From assembly GCA_025331435.1 (NCBI GenBank), contig JAIWNI010000009.1, forward strand, positions 310,001-374,000: a DNA stretch of 64,000 bases. Reading direction: 5' to 3'. Positions 11,071 to 22,102 of the stretch are shown here, one piece after another. The translations under genes were made by a program, and so were the position numbers. Positions within the stretch are counted from its first letter, which is position 1. The number at the start of each line of letters is the position of its first letter. This stretch comes from Choanephora cucurbitarum. Its lineage: Eukaryota; Mucoromycota; Mucoromycetes; Mucorales; Choanephoraceae. The notes beneath the pieces are model-generated. The model was not told the origin of the DNA and searched no databases. It saw only the letters and a list, made by a program, of their open reading frames with translations.

Positions 11071-11692
11071 ATGAGTTCAAAACGCATTAGTCTCGGCAGT
11101 CATTTCTTGAGTCGAAAAAAGAAACAAGATTTGTCAGAGCTATTTACAAGCTTTGATAGAGACAAAGATGGAAAGATATCTACATCTGAATTGAAAGAAA
11201 TGTTAAATTCAGCTTGTGTCGATGATCCTGCAGTACAGAACATGGTAATGATTTGCATTATACAACTCAACAAAGCCAATAAAAAATAAGCAATTTTCAA
11301 ATTAGGTAGCAAGTCAACCTGATGGCAGTCTTGACTTTGAAGATTTCGCTAATCTGATGAGATCTACCTTGTCTGATCCCCATCGCATGACTTCAAAGCA
11401 GCTCGAACTGAAGGAAGCCTTTGATGCCTTTGACAAGGACGGTGATGGTGTGATTAACGTGACTGAACTTCAAGCTATGATGGAGAAGTTGGGCGATAAA
11501 TTGAGCTTACAAGAAGCAGAAGATTTAATTCAGGATGTTGATTTAGATAGAGATGGTGTTGTTAGCTTTAATGAGTTTTGTATCATGATGGGCGTAAAGC
11601 AACCGACTGAGCCCATTGTGAAGCGGTCACCAGATCAACCTAGCCAACAGAGATTTTCCATTAGGCGATTTTTTCGTAGCCATAAGAATTAG
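11071..11692 (+). CDS. Calmodulin-like EF-hand protein
   Basis: Two exons, 11071-11244 and 11306-11692, encode 186 residues across a 61-bp intron (GTAATG...TTAG). Four EF-hands are seen. Loop 1 (DRDKDGKISTSE, about residues 27-38), loop 3 (DKDGDGVINVTE) and loop 4 (DLDRDGVVSFNE) have canonical Asp/Asp/Glu ligands. Loop 2 (SQPDGSLDFEDF) has lost the first acidic ligands and probably does not bind calcium. The last 30 residues are basic and Ser/Pro-rich (SIRRFFRSHKN end), unlike calmodulin, and could bind membrane or a partner. It is a calcium sensor of the calmodulin/troponin-C superfamily but not the calmodulin orthologue, which would be 149 residues and near-invariant. A polyadenylation signal AATAAA lies at 11750. 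The next gene downstream is a second EF-hand gene. Confidence 0.9.
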
Positions 11693-12799
11693 TTGTTTAT
11701 ATTCAAAAACACATGAAAGAACTGTATTATCCTATCTGTATTATATCCTAATAAAACAAAAAAGACTACGTGTATACACTTAAACAGGATGTTGCCAATA
11801 TCAGCAGTTTCTTTTCAAGCACTTTATCTTTTAAACAGAAAAGAAATTTCTGTTGTACCAAGGTCACATTTGTTGACAGCAAAAACAACTGAAGAACCAA
11901 AGTGACTTTCAAAAGAATTCTATACTGCTATCAACTGCATAGACTGATGATTGTGCCATAGTCTAAGGTGGAAGTCATGCCTATATTTCTTTCTAGTACA
12001 TATATCTCCCCCCTTTTTTGATTAGTTTGCCACTGTTTGTGGCGCTTTGACTGTATGATTGACATCATTCATGCTTGGAATGCGATGACAGGGCATCTAT
12101 TTCAACCACGTTAGTTTCGTTATTTCGTACAAAGTTAGCCAGCCAAATATAGTCTTGGGCTTTATAAGAGTAAAGGATTCTTGAATGGTTTCACCATTTA
12201 AAACCTATGTGGTTTCATGTCACCAATATATACATCTGTTTATTTTTACCAGCATAAAGTGGTTCAATCGAACTTTCTTTACGTGTCATCTTACCTTCTT
12301 ATTCATCTCAGACAACCTGTCATTAGCCTAAATCTGCACTTCAAATTCATTTGTCCTGCTGATCCATACCATTTGTTTACTATTATATATCCAATAAAGG
12401 AGCTTTTTTCTTATACTATTTGGTTTCCTTTTTTGGATTAAAAGGCCATAACATACCGCTCACAAAGAAGAGGGAAGGGGAGGAGCAGCAGAGAGATAGA
12501 GTATGATCAATGAAGATGTTGAATATTCATGAAACAAGTTAGCACATAAAGAGCGGGGAGGAGGCAGCGTTAATAAGAGAAATAGAAAGAATAGAAAATA
12601 GCGTGTTGTTCGGGTATTCTTTTTTCTGCTCAGCTTCATAAAGAAAGGAGGGTTTTTTCTTCATGGAACATTACAATAGAAACCCACAGTGAACTCCGCT
12701 TTGGATCGGCAATAAGAGTGATACGAAAAAATTTGATTATATAAAAGCAACAGTTTCAATTTCTTTTATTTTATTTTTTCTGTAATCTATACATTTAAA
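11693..12799. other. Intergenic between two EF-hand genes
   Basis: Contains the AATAAA signal at 11750 for the upstream gene and the TATA-like element at 12738 for the downstream one. Purine-rich DNA lies around 12460-12600. No gene was recognised. Confidence 0.5.
12738..12746 (+). promoter_or_regulatory. TATA-like box of second EF-hand gene
   Basis: TATATAAAA lies 54 bp before the ATG at 12800 and is followed by a pyrimidine-rich stretch. The placement suits a core promoter, but no transcript start is known. Confidence 0.5.
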
Positions 12800-13309
12800 A
12801 TGAACATTTATCAAAGCCTGGGTATCACTCACGAAGAATTCGAAACACTCCAAGAAGCCTTTAAGCTATATGATGTTGAACAAAAAGGTTACATCAGCAC
12901 TGAGCAATTCTCGGATATCCTGACAAGCCTGGGTATTATCACTCAACCACAGCAAATTGCTCATATTGTGGATGCTGCAGACATTGATCATGATAACAAG
13001 ATTGGCTTCCATGAGTTTGTACTGGCTATGTTTAACTATCTACCTCATCAACCAGAAGAATATGAGACAACCTATTCAAGTATTTTGTCCGAAAAGAATT
13101 CTGATGAAGAAGAGATTATGTCTCTATTTCGCTTCTTTGATTTGGATCACGATGGTCGTATCAGTCAAAAGGAATTGGAACAAGCCATGAAACGATTGGA
13201 TGCTCGCCTTACACCTCATGAATTAAGGGAAATGATGATTACAGCAGACACAAATCGTGATGGATTTGTTGACTTTGATGAATTCAAGAATCTGTTGCCT
13301 CCATTATAA
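12800..13309 (+). CDS. Calmodulin-like EF-hand protein, intronless
   Basis: A single exon of 169 residues. Four EF-hand units are visible: loop 1 (DVEQKGYISTEQ, about residues 25-36) is degenerate; loop 2 (DIDHDNKIGFHE) is near-canonical but has Asn where Gly is usual at position 6; loop 3 (DLDHDGRISQKE) and loop 4 (DTNRDGFVDFDE) are canonical. The linker between lobes is acidic and about 15 residues longer than in calmodulin (PEEYETTYSSILSEKNSDEEE). It is a calcium sensor related to calmodulin and centrin; the target is unknown. It shares orientation with the EF-hand gene at 11.1-11.7 kb, but the two differ in intron content and in which loops are degenerate, so a recent tandem duplication is not evident. 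Confidence 0.9.
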   Translation: MNIYQSLGITHEEFETLQEAFKLYDVEQKGYISTEQFSDILTSLGIITQPQQIAHIVDAADIDHDNKIGFHEFVLAMFNYLPHQPEEYETTYSSILSEKNSDEEEIMSLFRFFDLDHDGRISQKELEQAMKRLDARLTPHELREMMITADTNRDGFVDFDEFKNLLPPL

Positions 13310-15209
13310 ACTATGTATTATTCACTCTTATCCCATTCAGTTCTATAGCACTTGTCCTTCTTTTTCTTTAGAGTGAGGATAAAGCAACAAGTGTATCATA
13401 CCCCCCCCCTGTGTTATTTAATCCTTTTAATAAACTATAAGGTTGCCTATTATCCATACGATGTTATGTTGATCGTGGTACAGTATCTTAGGAACAAGGT
13501 TATTGCGGCGACAGAATGGTGATGGATAGGTATAGAGACGTTTACTCAGAAAACGACTAGGGTTTGTCGGATGCGTAGTATAAGCACACATTTTGTATGT
13601 GATTAAGATATAACATCTATTTTGCAGAAAATAGAAGATAGTCCAAATGGACAACCAATAGGCATTCTGGTATTTTTTTCATGCATAACCTCTATATCTT
13701 TCAAATCTGCATACTTGTTGCTGTCATTTAGAGTTAGTTGACGACGTAATGCATTGGAGAAAAAAATTTTTTTTTCTATTACTGTTGTTTAGAAAGAAAG
13801 TTAACGTATGAGATTTCTTTTAAGTCTGGTTCATTAACAACAAACAAACAAACAAAGCTTTCTTAGGTCATCAGCATATAATAGAGTAGTTCAATACACT
13901 CCTCTAAAAAATCAAGCACGATGAGAAACCCCAGTCAGCTCTATAGTTGGTACTAAGGATTTCTATAGACAGCAGTGAATTGCACGCATAAGGATTTCAT
14001 CTCGGCCCTATCAATCACAATCGAATTTTAACATAAACGCAATATTAGTCACTCTTAAAAGGCCTTCATGAAAGCTGATTGTATGCAATCTAATTCATTT
14101 TGACCAATTTTTTCAGTTTGATCTGAAAACCACTGCTGCACTTGGAAAGAAAAAAAAAGATATCCTCTCAGTAGAAATAAAGCAATAGACAAAGAAAAGA
14201 AAGGCCTTCCTGTTGAGAGAGCAGTATGTTTTTATTGTGTGATAGGCAGATAACCCTTTGGCTGACTGCTAAGTTTCACTAGCGCATGTAAATGTATTTT
14301 TATTGCTCAAAGTACGCAAGACAGTTTTCACAGTAAAGAGAAGCAAGAAAAAGAACAAAGACCAGCTTTGCTTTTTTCTATTACAAAAAGTCTGTTGAAC
14401 ACGATTCTTCAGCAATTCTGCTTGAGCGCTTACTTGCTGAAAACTCGTACATATTGCTCAACATCTCGTAAGAGAAAATGCTGACTTTTTGCTGTTGCCG
14501 CTGCTTCTACAGCTAATTTTAATGACAATACTTGTCATATACAATGGCAACATTCAACAGCCCGTTCGAACAAGAGATGGCATATGAAATCCCAAAAGCA
14601 CTCTTCTAGTACCATAAGATAAACTACTAGAATTTAGGAACTGCCATAATAACTCCATATATCCTATAGGTGTTGAATCTAACTAGCTTATTCTGACTCT
14701 GATGTTATTGTATACACGTTGTAAAGTGTTTAGAGTTAGTTTTATGAAAAATGTAAGCACGCGTATGGACTCTTTTAATGAAAACGAAAGGATTCGATCA
14801 TCTCAGAGATTAAATGCCTGTTTAGTTGTAAAGAAATTTCTCTGTCAAAGGGTTTCTTTTTTTAGTGCTTGAGGACTTGGATTCTAATAGATAAGGAGAT
14901 AGAAAAGAAATGACAATAAAGTCAGAATAACAAAACCTCAGCAAGTATGTGTGATATCCATACGCTTGCACTTCTGCAACAAGTCGCATAAGTGATTATA
15001 TTTGCAGAGTTTGGAACCATCATAGAACTAATCCGCGAGTAACGTCAATTTAGATCTCTATGCTTTCAATCTGTCTTCTTGATCTGAGCAAGTCCGATGT
15101 TAGATCTATGCCTTTAATACTTTGAATGATCAAGTGCGTTTTTATACGAGTATCTTCAACCTAAACCCAAAGATATCTTGATTGTTTGATTTTTCCTTAC
15201 TTTTGGTGA
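13310..15209. other. Intergenic upstream of Fanzor gene
   Basis: About 1.9 kb without a recognised gene. A TAATAAAC motif near 13427 is a likely polyadenylation signal for the EF-hand gene. A C9 run is near 13401. Part of 14950-15209 may hold missing 5' exons of the Fanzor gene, but I cannot place them. Confidence 0.4.
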
Positions 15210-16952
15210 AAGGTTCAAGAAGATTCATTTCGTTTAACAGCCTATTATAAACTCAATACTCAATTCCTCATCATTGCCTCTAAAGAAAGAAAATACCAAG
15301 CTGCAAAAGGAAGTAAGACAGAAGCAGATCATCCCACCAATTGGTTTCCGCTGCTCCATCAAAGCAGAAGAAGGTTGATAGTCCGCAAAGAACGTTACCG
15401 GCTTGCAAAATACAGACAAAAATCAAACAAATCATCATCTGCAGACATGAAGCAAAAATGGGAAGCTCGAGCCCAAAAAAGTGAGAAACGTATCGCAACA
15501 TACACAGAAGCTCTGGAAACTAAGGTATGTACGTCTACAATCAACGGGAAACCAGTCACTCCTCTAGGTCTATTATACCATTTTCAATAGGAAACCAAGA
15601 CTGCTTCTACCAAGAGGAAACAACCTTCTGATCCTGATGTCGCCGAAGGTTCTGAGCGTCCAAGAAAAATCCCTGTCATTCAACATCCCTCTATTGCTTC
15701 TGCTGAGGCTGCTAGAGATGAGATCAAGGTGTGCATTGATGGGTTGAAGGCTGAGAGAAGTAGGTTGTTTCTGGCTATTCAACAAGTCAAGTCTGAGCTG
15801 GCAGACCAGCGATATCAGCTATATATCCGCAGAAGAGCATTAAATTTGACAGGAAGAGATCAAAAAGCGCCCAGACAAACCAAAGCACTGCAGCAGATCA
15901 GAGGCCAGCCTCCAATTGCTAAAGCTGAAGATATGGAGCTGATGGGTGACGCTGTTACCATTGCTAAAAATTTCACCTTCTCCGGCACAGACAATGGTGT
16001 TGTTAAAATGACTGAATCAGTGCCAGTTTCCATTCAAAAATACGTTTATCATCTGAAGCTCTACAACAGGTTTTCTGCTTTGACTGCTACTGAAGAACAA
16101 GAAGAAGAATTTCAGCCTTTGCCATCGTCCACTGCCATCAATGCTGAAGATATTGACTTTGGAAGCCAAAACTTGAACTACAGACACAAGCTTGCTGCTT
16201 TAAAAGCGAATGATGTGAATTTGATTCAAGTTGAAAAGGTGTTGTCCGAAAAAAGTATACCCAATGCAAGTTCCGTAGAAGCAATCCAGACAAACTACTG
16301 ATTTTTGCAAGCCAATAGACAGATAGTCAGGAACTTTTATGATTCTCCACAAAGATCTAAACAGGCCATGAAGCAGGAATACTTTACCAAGAAAATCAAG
16401 GACCGCCTTTGCTCTCGCAAAAGGGAATTGATGAACCCTAATTCGAAAAAGAAAGATGTCAAGAAGAAAGGGAAAGAAACACAAAGGAAGAACCTGTTGA
16501 TGATGATTGGTGATCGTGGCTTTGGGATAGATTCCAGAATTAGAGGACATCTTAGATATGGTGGTATTTGGAAGCAAGATCAGCATGCAAGGTATACGAC
16601 TGTCTGTATCACAAATGAAAACTATACTTCCCAGACTTGTGTGTATTGCTTCAACAAGCTCACTCATGCAAGATCGCGCATTATCAAACAAGACAAAATA
16701 ACTTATAGAGAAATCAAAGGTGCCTTTATCTGCTATAATTCCAAGTGCCCTTCTGCTCATCACGGTCGTAACACAACCTCCAGAGATAAAGTGTCTGCCC
16801 TAGCTATTGCTATTTCTGGAATAATAACTTTGCTCTTTCAGGAAACTCTCCCTGTATTTTCAAGAACCATCAGTTACTCCAACACTGATTTCAATCGCAA
16901 AACAGCATCCTTCTGTACAAGAAGCGGTATATTGGCTGCGCGCGAAGCGTGA
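15210..16952 (+). CDS. Fanzor-type (TnpB-like) RuvC nuclease
   Basis: Three exons are proposed: 15210-15524, 15591-16254 and 16312-16952, giving about 539 residues with the 5' end unresolved. Fanzors are eukaryotic relatives of IS200/IS605 TnpB, RNA-guided DNA endonucleases often carried by mobile elements. RuvC signatures are intact: motif I as FSGTDNGVVKM (Asp), motif II as ITNENYTSQTCVYC (Glu, followed by the first zinc-finger Cys pair), the second pair as CYNSKCP, and motif III as TSRDKVSALAIAISG (Asp). The N-terminal part is Lys/Arg-rich. Read without splicing, exon 2 runs into a TGA at 16299, but a 57-bp intron (GTATAC...CTACTGAT...GCAAG, 16255-16311) removes it in frame and gives SEKTNRQIVRNF. 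The first intron, 15525-15590, is equally clear. The exon start at 15210 follows an in-frame stop, so an upstream exon or loss of the N-terminus is likely. No terminal repeats were found around it. Confidence 0.8.
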
Positions 16953-17700
16953 TGAGCAAGATGTAAGTGTTACATAAACTTTATCTGCCTTACAATACTA
17001 AATCTCCCCCCCCCCGGACATGACAGTCTTGCCACAACGAATAATAAAAAAAAAAGTTTGATTGTACACAATATACACAAGGTTCTTTGTTTGTAATTTT
17101 ATTTGTGTTACAGACAGTAAGAGAGAGAGAGAGCGACTTCTATTGTCTCATGAGAGATAACTGTTAATTCAAATGATCTACTCTTTCAAATAATAATCAA
17201 ATAAGCTTTTCATAGGAATTGTTAAACTAGCTGGCATATATTCTTTGTTGCCTCAGAACAGTAGCACAAATGAGAGCTGTGCTTAATACAGTGAACAAGA
17301 TCAAATGTTTCAGTCAAAAGGGAATATACAAGTGTATTCTTAAACTATAAAAAAGAAAATCGGACGTCTTTACACAGATATTCATGTGTCCATCTCAGTG
17401 CACTCAATTATAATGCTACTTAGAAGTCCGATCGTAACAGTGCCCTTTTCCTTTTTCCAAATCATGTTTATCACTTTTTCCTTTTCTTTTCTTCTTCTCT
17501 TTCTTTTTTCAGTTACAAGCTTAATTATTTTCTTTGTCTCACTCAGTATCCCCCTCAAATTTCACAAAGTTACATACAGAAAAAAAATTAAAATATTCAT
17601 AAGTTGAGGGGATATTTGGCAAGAGTCCTTTAAGCATATTCAGTACATTGAGACTGAACAACATTGTATTTACCAAAAAAGAAAAGTACATAGAGAAGTA
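16953..17700. other. Intergenic; C10 and A-rich tracts
   Basis: Holds a C10 run at 17006-17015, an A-rich tract near 17045 and a short GA repeat near 17120. In Fanzor/TnpB loci the guide RNA is usually encoded at or just past the 3' end of the nuclease gene, so 16850-17150 is where to look; no structure was confirmed by eye. Confidence 0.35.
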
Positions 17701-19253
17701 ATGGCTTTAAAGGAAAAGCAACCACCATATAGCCCGTTTATCGAAAGGGTTGTATTACCGACAACTCGACTCAGTTGCTTACTCTTGGCCGTACTGGCAG
17801 TTGGATTTGGCAGCTGGCTTGAAACGAATCAAGCCAATCAGGATTGCAACTTCAGAAACAGCCTATCCGTTCACCAAATTCAACTCTACAGAAATATCTC
17901 AAGCAATGTCACTACACCTGATTCGGTTTCATTTGGACTCTGGAAGTCATGTTATTTCTATGCCCTCAATTGTACCTGTTCATCCACCAACCTTCATTAT
18001 CAACCAGGTAGAATGCAATCATGATGATATCATCCTTCGTCATTTTAACCTTTTTGTGCAAAGATATCCAAACACTTTTAGAAATAGCAGCTACAACCCA
18101 TTTAGCTAAACCAGCCGAAGCAACCAGCCATTCGTTCGAAAGAGTAATTCCTTTAGTATTAGCTACTGTTCTATCCAGTGTTGCATGCCTGCTTGGATTC
18201 ACTTGGGCCAAAAGGAGAAAGCAGTATCGTCCTCGACAGTTGATTGTTGGATTGTTGTTTGCGACACTGATCCTTATTGCCTATGTTTTTGGCTCAACCT
18301 ACCACCAATACGACAAACAGATCAAGTCAACATGCAGCGATCCAGAAAACAGTGTGTTGTGTGCTCACCATCATGTTGGTATAGAAACAATCTTGTTCAG
18401 TATTGCCCTTGGTCTGTCTTTTGTAGGACTCTTACTCTGGCTGCTAGCCTCTGGATTGATCTATAGAGATCCAGAGATACCAGATCCAGCATTAGATATG
18501 GATGAACACATCTTTCGATTCTGGCCATTGAAAAGAAACAAAAGCTCATTGACAGACAGCAACAAGAAGCTGACGGAACAATCCTATCGGAGTCAATCAC
18601 CTCAGGATGATATGAGTGCATGGCATCATGCATCTCTTCTAGAGGAAAATGAGTTTGCTCGAGGGGAATCAACCAACCGTATTAAATATGATCGCTTAGC
18701 CTACGAATATGCCTCTCAGCCTTCTCTATCACCACAGTCTTCTCAGAAAAGTCGATCGTTTCATCCTTCACTCACACCTCCGCCTGCATCTGCTTCAAAA
18801 GCCCGTCGATCCCGTGTACCACCTCACAAAAGGGTCAGCAAGCATCGCTCCACCAATCAAAATCGTCGGCAGCCCACTACTCGGAAAGAGAGCAATGATT
18901 CTGCCATGACATTTGGCGAGAAACGCAGACGAAGGTCAAGTGGTCGACCTCTATCTGGCCTTCAACCTGTTTATCAGCAACCTATAACCCCCCAATCTGT
19001 ACCTTCACCTTATTATGATACCAGAAAATCCTCATTTTGCATGACGCCCATGTACTATGAAGAAACTCCTAGTTACTCTGATCCAAACCTAAATTACTTT
19101 GAACATCAACCAGTTAATCCTGGCCAACGATCTTCATCTAATCAATTTCCTCAACGTCGAATATCATCCGCAGGCATTGAACATCCTCTAAACAAAAAAA
19201 TGATTCGAGATAAACGTATACAAAAGTATTTTGAATCATCTAATAAAATTTAA
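17701..19253 (+). CDS. Sur7/PalI-like four-TM membrane protein
   Basis: Exons 17701-18007 and 18064-19253, split by a 56-bp intron (GTAGAA...CAAAG), encode 498 residues. Hydrophobic helices lie near residues 24-40 (LSCLLLAVLAVGFGSWL), 135-152, 163-180 and 205-232. Between helices 1 and 2 is an extracellular loop with FGLWKSCYFYALNCTC, matching the GLWxxC pattern of the claudin-like Sur7/PalI(Rim9) family, and N-glycosylation sequons. The long C-terminal half is a cytosolic, Ser/Pro/Arg-rich tail, as in PalI. Family members act at the plasma membrane in eisosomes, cell-wall integrity or ambient-pH sensing. PalI/Rim9 is favoured by the long tail, but the exact role is inference. The gene converges on RPS2 with about 139 bp between stops. 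Confidence 0.75.
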
Positions 19254-19392
19254 TATGTACACACACACGCTTTCTCCTAACACACATCATTCTCCCTTTC
19301 TTTTTCTCCTTTTGCATTGAACAACTTCATTTTTAAAAAAAAAAAAGGGAACATTTGTTAAGTTTTATTAACTAACATGATTCCTTTTTTTT

Positions 19393-20223
19393 TTACTTTC
19401 TCTGCTTTTGAGCAAGGAAGTCAGAAAATTCCTGGTAAGGACCCTTAACAAATTCAGTTTCTTCCCAAAGATCAGGAGTCAAGAAACCGTAAGTGTTACC
19501 AATGGCAGCAAAGGTAGCCTTGACGAAGTTACCCAAAGTACGGGTGGAACCACGAGAAGAGGTGTAACAATCGTTGATACCAGCCAATTGAAGGACGCGC
19601 TTGGCAGTGGGGGAGGCAACGATACCAGTACCACGGGGAGCAGGGACCAAACGGGCCATGACGGAACCACAACGACCAGTGACCTTACAGGGGACAGTGT
19701 GAGGCTCACCCAAGTTGGAACCCCAATAACCACGACGAACGGGGATAATGGACAACTTGGCAAGGATGATACCACCACGGATGGCAGTAGCTACTTCCTT
19801 GGCACACTTGACACCCAAACCGACATGACCGTTTTCATCACCAATGACCACAAAAGCCTTGAAGCGAGTACGTTGACCGGCAGTAGTCTGCTTTTGAACA
19901 GGCATGATCTTCATCACTTGATCGGTAAGCTTGGGGAGGAAGTAATCAACAATCTGATATTCCTTGATGGGCAATGAGAAAAGATAGATTTCTTCGATTG
20001 ACTTGATCTTGTTGGCCTTGACGAGACGACCGAGCTTGGTGACAGGAACCCATTCGTTCTTTTCTTCACCACGGCGACCGCCACGACGAGGTCCACCACG
20101 ACCACGACCACGTCCAAAGTTACCACGTCCTATTAAGCTTCATGTTAATATCTCTTTTTCTTTTCTTCTTTTTTTTTCTTTCTTGTTTCACAACTTACTA
20201 TCGGCCGGTGCAGAGTCAGCCAT
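19393..20223 (-). CDS. RPS2: 40S ribosomal protein S2 (uS5)
   Basis: Two exons, 20223-20199 and 20129-19393, give 253 residues. The short first exon codes MADSAPAD; the 69-bp intron (GTAAGT...ATAG) is followed by an RG-rich stretch ([19 protein letters not shown]), the usual arginine-methylated N-terminus of eukaryotic uS5. The S5 domain core follows: [69 protein letters not shown] and [13 protein letters not shown]. The protein sits at the mRNA entry of the small subunit and contributes to decoding fidelity. Ala/Gly/Lys codons are biased towards GCC/GGT/AAG, as in highly expressed genes, unlike flanking loci. Confidence 0.97.
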
Positions 20224-20509
20224 TTGCTAGAAAAGCCAAACAAGAAAATAAAAGGTTAAGAAATCCATCCATCGTAAAGAGTATATTACTTGGGCACTGT
20301 TGATCGTTGTCATTCTCTCTACTTACATAAAACTATTATGAATTAAAATTCAAAGAGGAGGGAATCATCTTCTTGCAGGCTTGGCTACTGTTGATAAATG
20401 ATCTAGCGTGTGAGGAGGAAATCACTCTCTACAGCTAACCATAGTCTCTCTTCTGACGGAAGTCCGGATCGAGCCAATTCGATTCGGAGCAAATTCATGC
20501 AGACTTTTA

Positions 20510-22102
20510 TTATTTTAAAATCAAAGTAACATCATTTGAAAGGCAATAGTACTCCAAAGCTAATACAGTTTCTTCGTCTAAATCGCAATTGACCAATTCA
20601 ATCTTGACAATATGAGGACATTGCTTAAACAAATGTCGGTATACATAACGATCTATTTTTACGTTTTTGATATGTAAATAACGAATGTGTTCATGCTTTG
20701 TGTTGTCATGTCTATCCAAGAGAGTAAGCAAAGCTAGATCAGCATTGTCAATGCCTTTCCTAAGCTTGATTTCCCTTGAATAGGTAAGAGAGATAAGTTG
20801 AGGAAAGTGAGCCAAGACTGAATCAAGAAAAAGTGGACATACTTTGCCTGCATAATTGGTATCTCGAATCTGTCTCTCGAGCGTTAGGTGTGTCACTAAG
20901 AAGTTGATAGGTTTGGTAAGCCAGGTGCTTAGGACATTCATTTCGTTAAAGTCATATTCTTCGCCAATGCCGAATTCGAAGCTGAGGGTATGATGACTGG
21001 TTGCTTTATATACAGTGCTGGATGAGTCTAATGCTTCGGGTATTTCACGAATAAGATAGTTGGACTCTGTTAATGTATAGTCTGTCCAATCAAAATATCG
21101 AAAATAAATAGATAGGCTAGGGATGCTTTGTGAATCGAGAACAGAGAAGGCATAAAGTAGTCCTAGTGTATAGTTTTCTATAAAAGAATGGTCATAAGGG
21201 TGTCGAACATGCACATTCAAGCGTTGGATAGAAGTGTGTTTGACTAGATCAAAAATGGAATCCAGGCATTCCATTGCTTCCTCCGTAGAGGGAATGTCCT
21301 GGGTAAAATTTCGCAAGATATAGAATGAAAGGGATTGTAGACGAGGATAGCAAGATTTGATCAAGGTAAACCAAACAGAGTCTGGTTGATAGATAGAACA
21401 TTGTAATGATCGGATCTGACAATAGACTGACTTTTGTATTGTCGTTACTGTATTTAGCATCTGAGTCTGCAAATCAAGATGCTTTAAGTGGGGTGCAGCT
21501 GCATGAATTTCATTCAACAGTTCCATATCTAATCGCATGGATCTGTCATGAATCGACAGTGTCTCTAACTGCTTCATGAGAGCAAGTAGTCTACAGACCT
21601 TCTCAAATGACAGACCTGCATAACTGATACAGAGGTCGGTCAACCGGTCTCCTAGTTTTTCAAACACCTTGAGAGCTGTTATACCAAACCTAGCAGTCGG
21701 CAATCGATGCAGCTTAGGCCATAGCTGTGTCAGTTCAAGCTGATCAAGGCAATGCCAGTACCATAGATCGTGAAAGAAAAAGCTGTTTAGGTTATAGCAA
21801 TAGCGTGCCAAGATCTCCATCTCGGTCACGGTCATCGGTCTCCCCCGAAAGTCAAAGCGGCTACGTTGGGCAACATACAGACATAGTTTTCTGACTTGGC
21901 TTCCTGGCAAAAGAGGGTGGTGAGCAATGACATAGAGAAAGGCACGGAAGGACTGTAGCGAACTTAAGTGAACATGGGTATAAAGTGATTCGAAGACTGG
22001 TCTGTACCAAGCACGACATACAGTTATGCACGAGAGCTTATCGGCTGTGCTTATAAATTGAGATATATTGAATATAACCTCATAAGGTAACAAAGTGGAC
22101 AT
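20510..22102 (-). CDS. F-box protein with leucine-rich repeat region
   Basis: One exon of 530 residues from the ATG at 22102. The N-terminus, MSTLLPYEVIFNISQFI followed by STADKLSCITVCRAWYRPV, is an F-box (about residues 3-40), the motif that binds Skp1 in SCF ubiquitin ligases. The rest shows irregular LRR-like units (LETLSIHDRSM, LKHLDLQTQML, LQSLSFYIL, IRYLHIKNVKI, IVKIELVNCDL), suited to substrate recognition. The ORF is open upstream to 22159, but the preceding residues are hydrophobic and unlike an F-box start. Large lineage-specific families of such proteins exist in Mucoromycota; the substrate is unknown. Confidence 0.85.
   Translation of the reverse strand: MSTLLPYEVIFNISQFISTADKLSCITVCRAWYRPVFESLYTHVHLSSLQSFRAFLYVIAHHPLLPGSQVRKLCLYVAQRSRFDFRGRPMTVTEMEILARYCYNLNSFFFHDLWYWHCLDQLELTQLWPKLHRLPTARFGITALKVFEKLGDRLTDLCISYAGLSFEKVCRLLALMKQLETLSIHDRSMRLDMELLNEIHAAAPHLKHLDLQTQMLNTVTTIQKSVYCQIRSLQCSIYQPDSVWFTLIKSCYPRLQSLSFYILRNFTQDIPSTEEAMECLDSIFDLVKHTSIQRLNVHVRHPYDHSFIENYTLGLLYAFSVLDSQSIPSLSIYFRYFDWTDYTLTESNYLIREIPEALDSSSTVYKATSHHTLSFEFGIGEEYDFNEMNVLSTWLTKPINFLVTHLTLERQIRDTNYAGKVCPLFLDSVLAHFPQLISLTYSREIKLRKGIDNADLALLTLLDRHDNTKHEHIRYLHIKNVKIDRYVYRHLFKQCPHIVKIELVNCDLDEETVLALEYYCLSNDVTLILK

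Noticed and set aside
16299..16301. TGA taken as proof that the Fanzor gene is a pseudogene
   Set aside because: The stop lies within a well-formed 57-bp intron whose removal keeps the frame and joins sensible protein sequence; still to be confirmed by transcripts.
19408..19977. 189-codon plus-strand ORF opposite RPS2
   Set aside because: It is the antisense shadow of a strongly codon-biased ribosomal gene and has a Thr/Gly/Asp composition with no family features.
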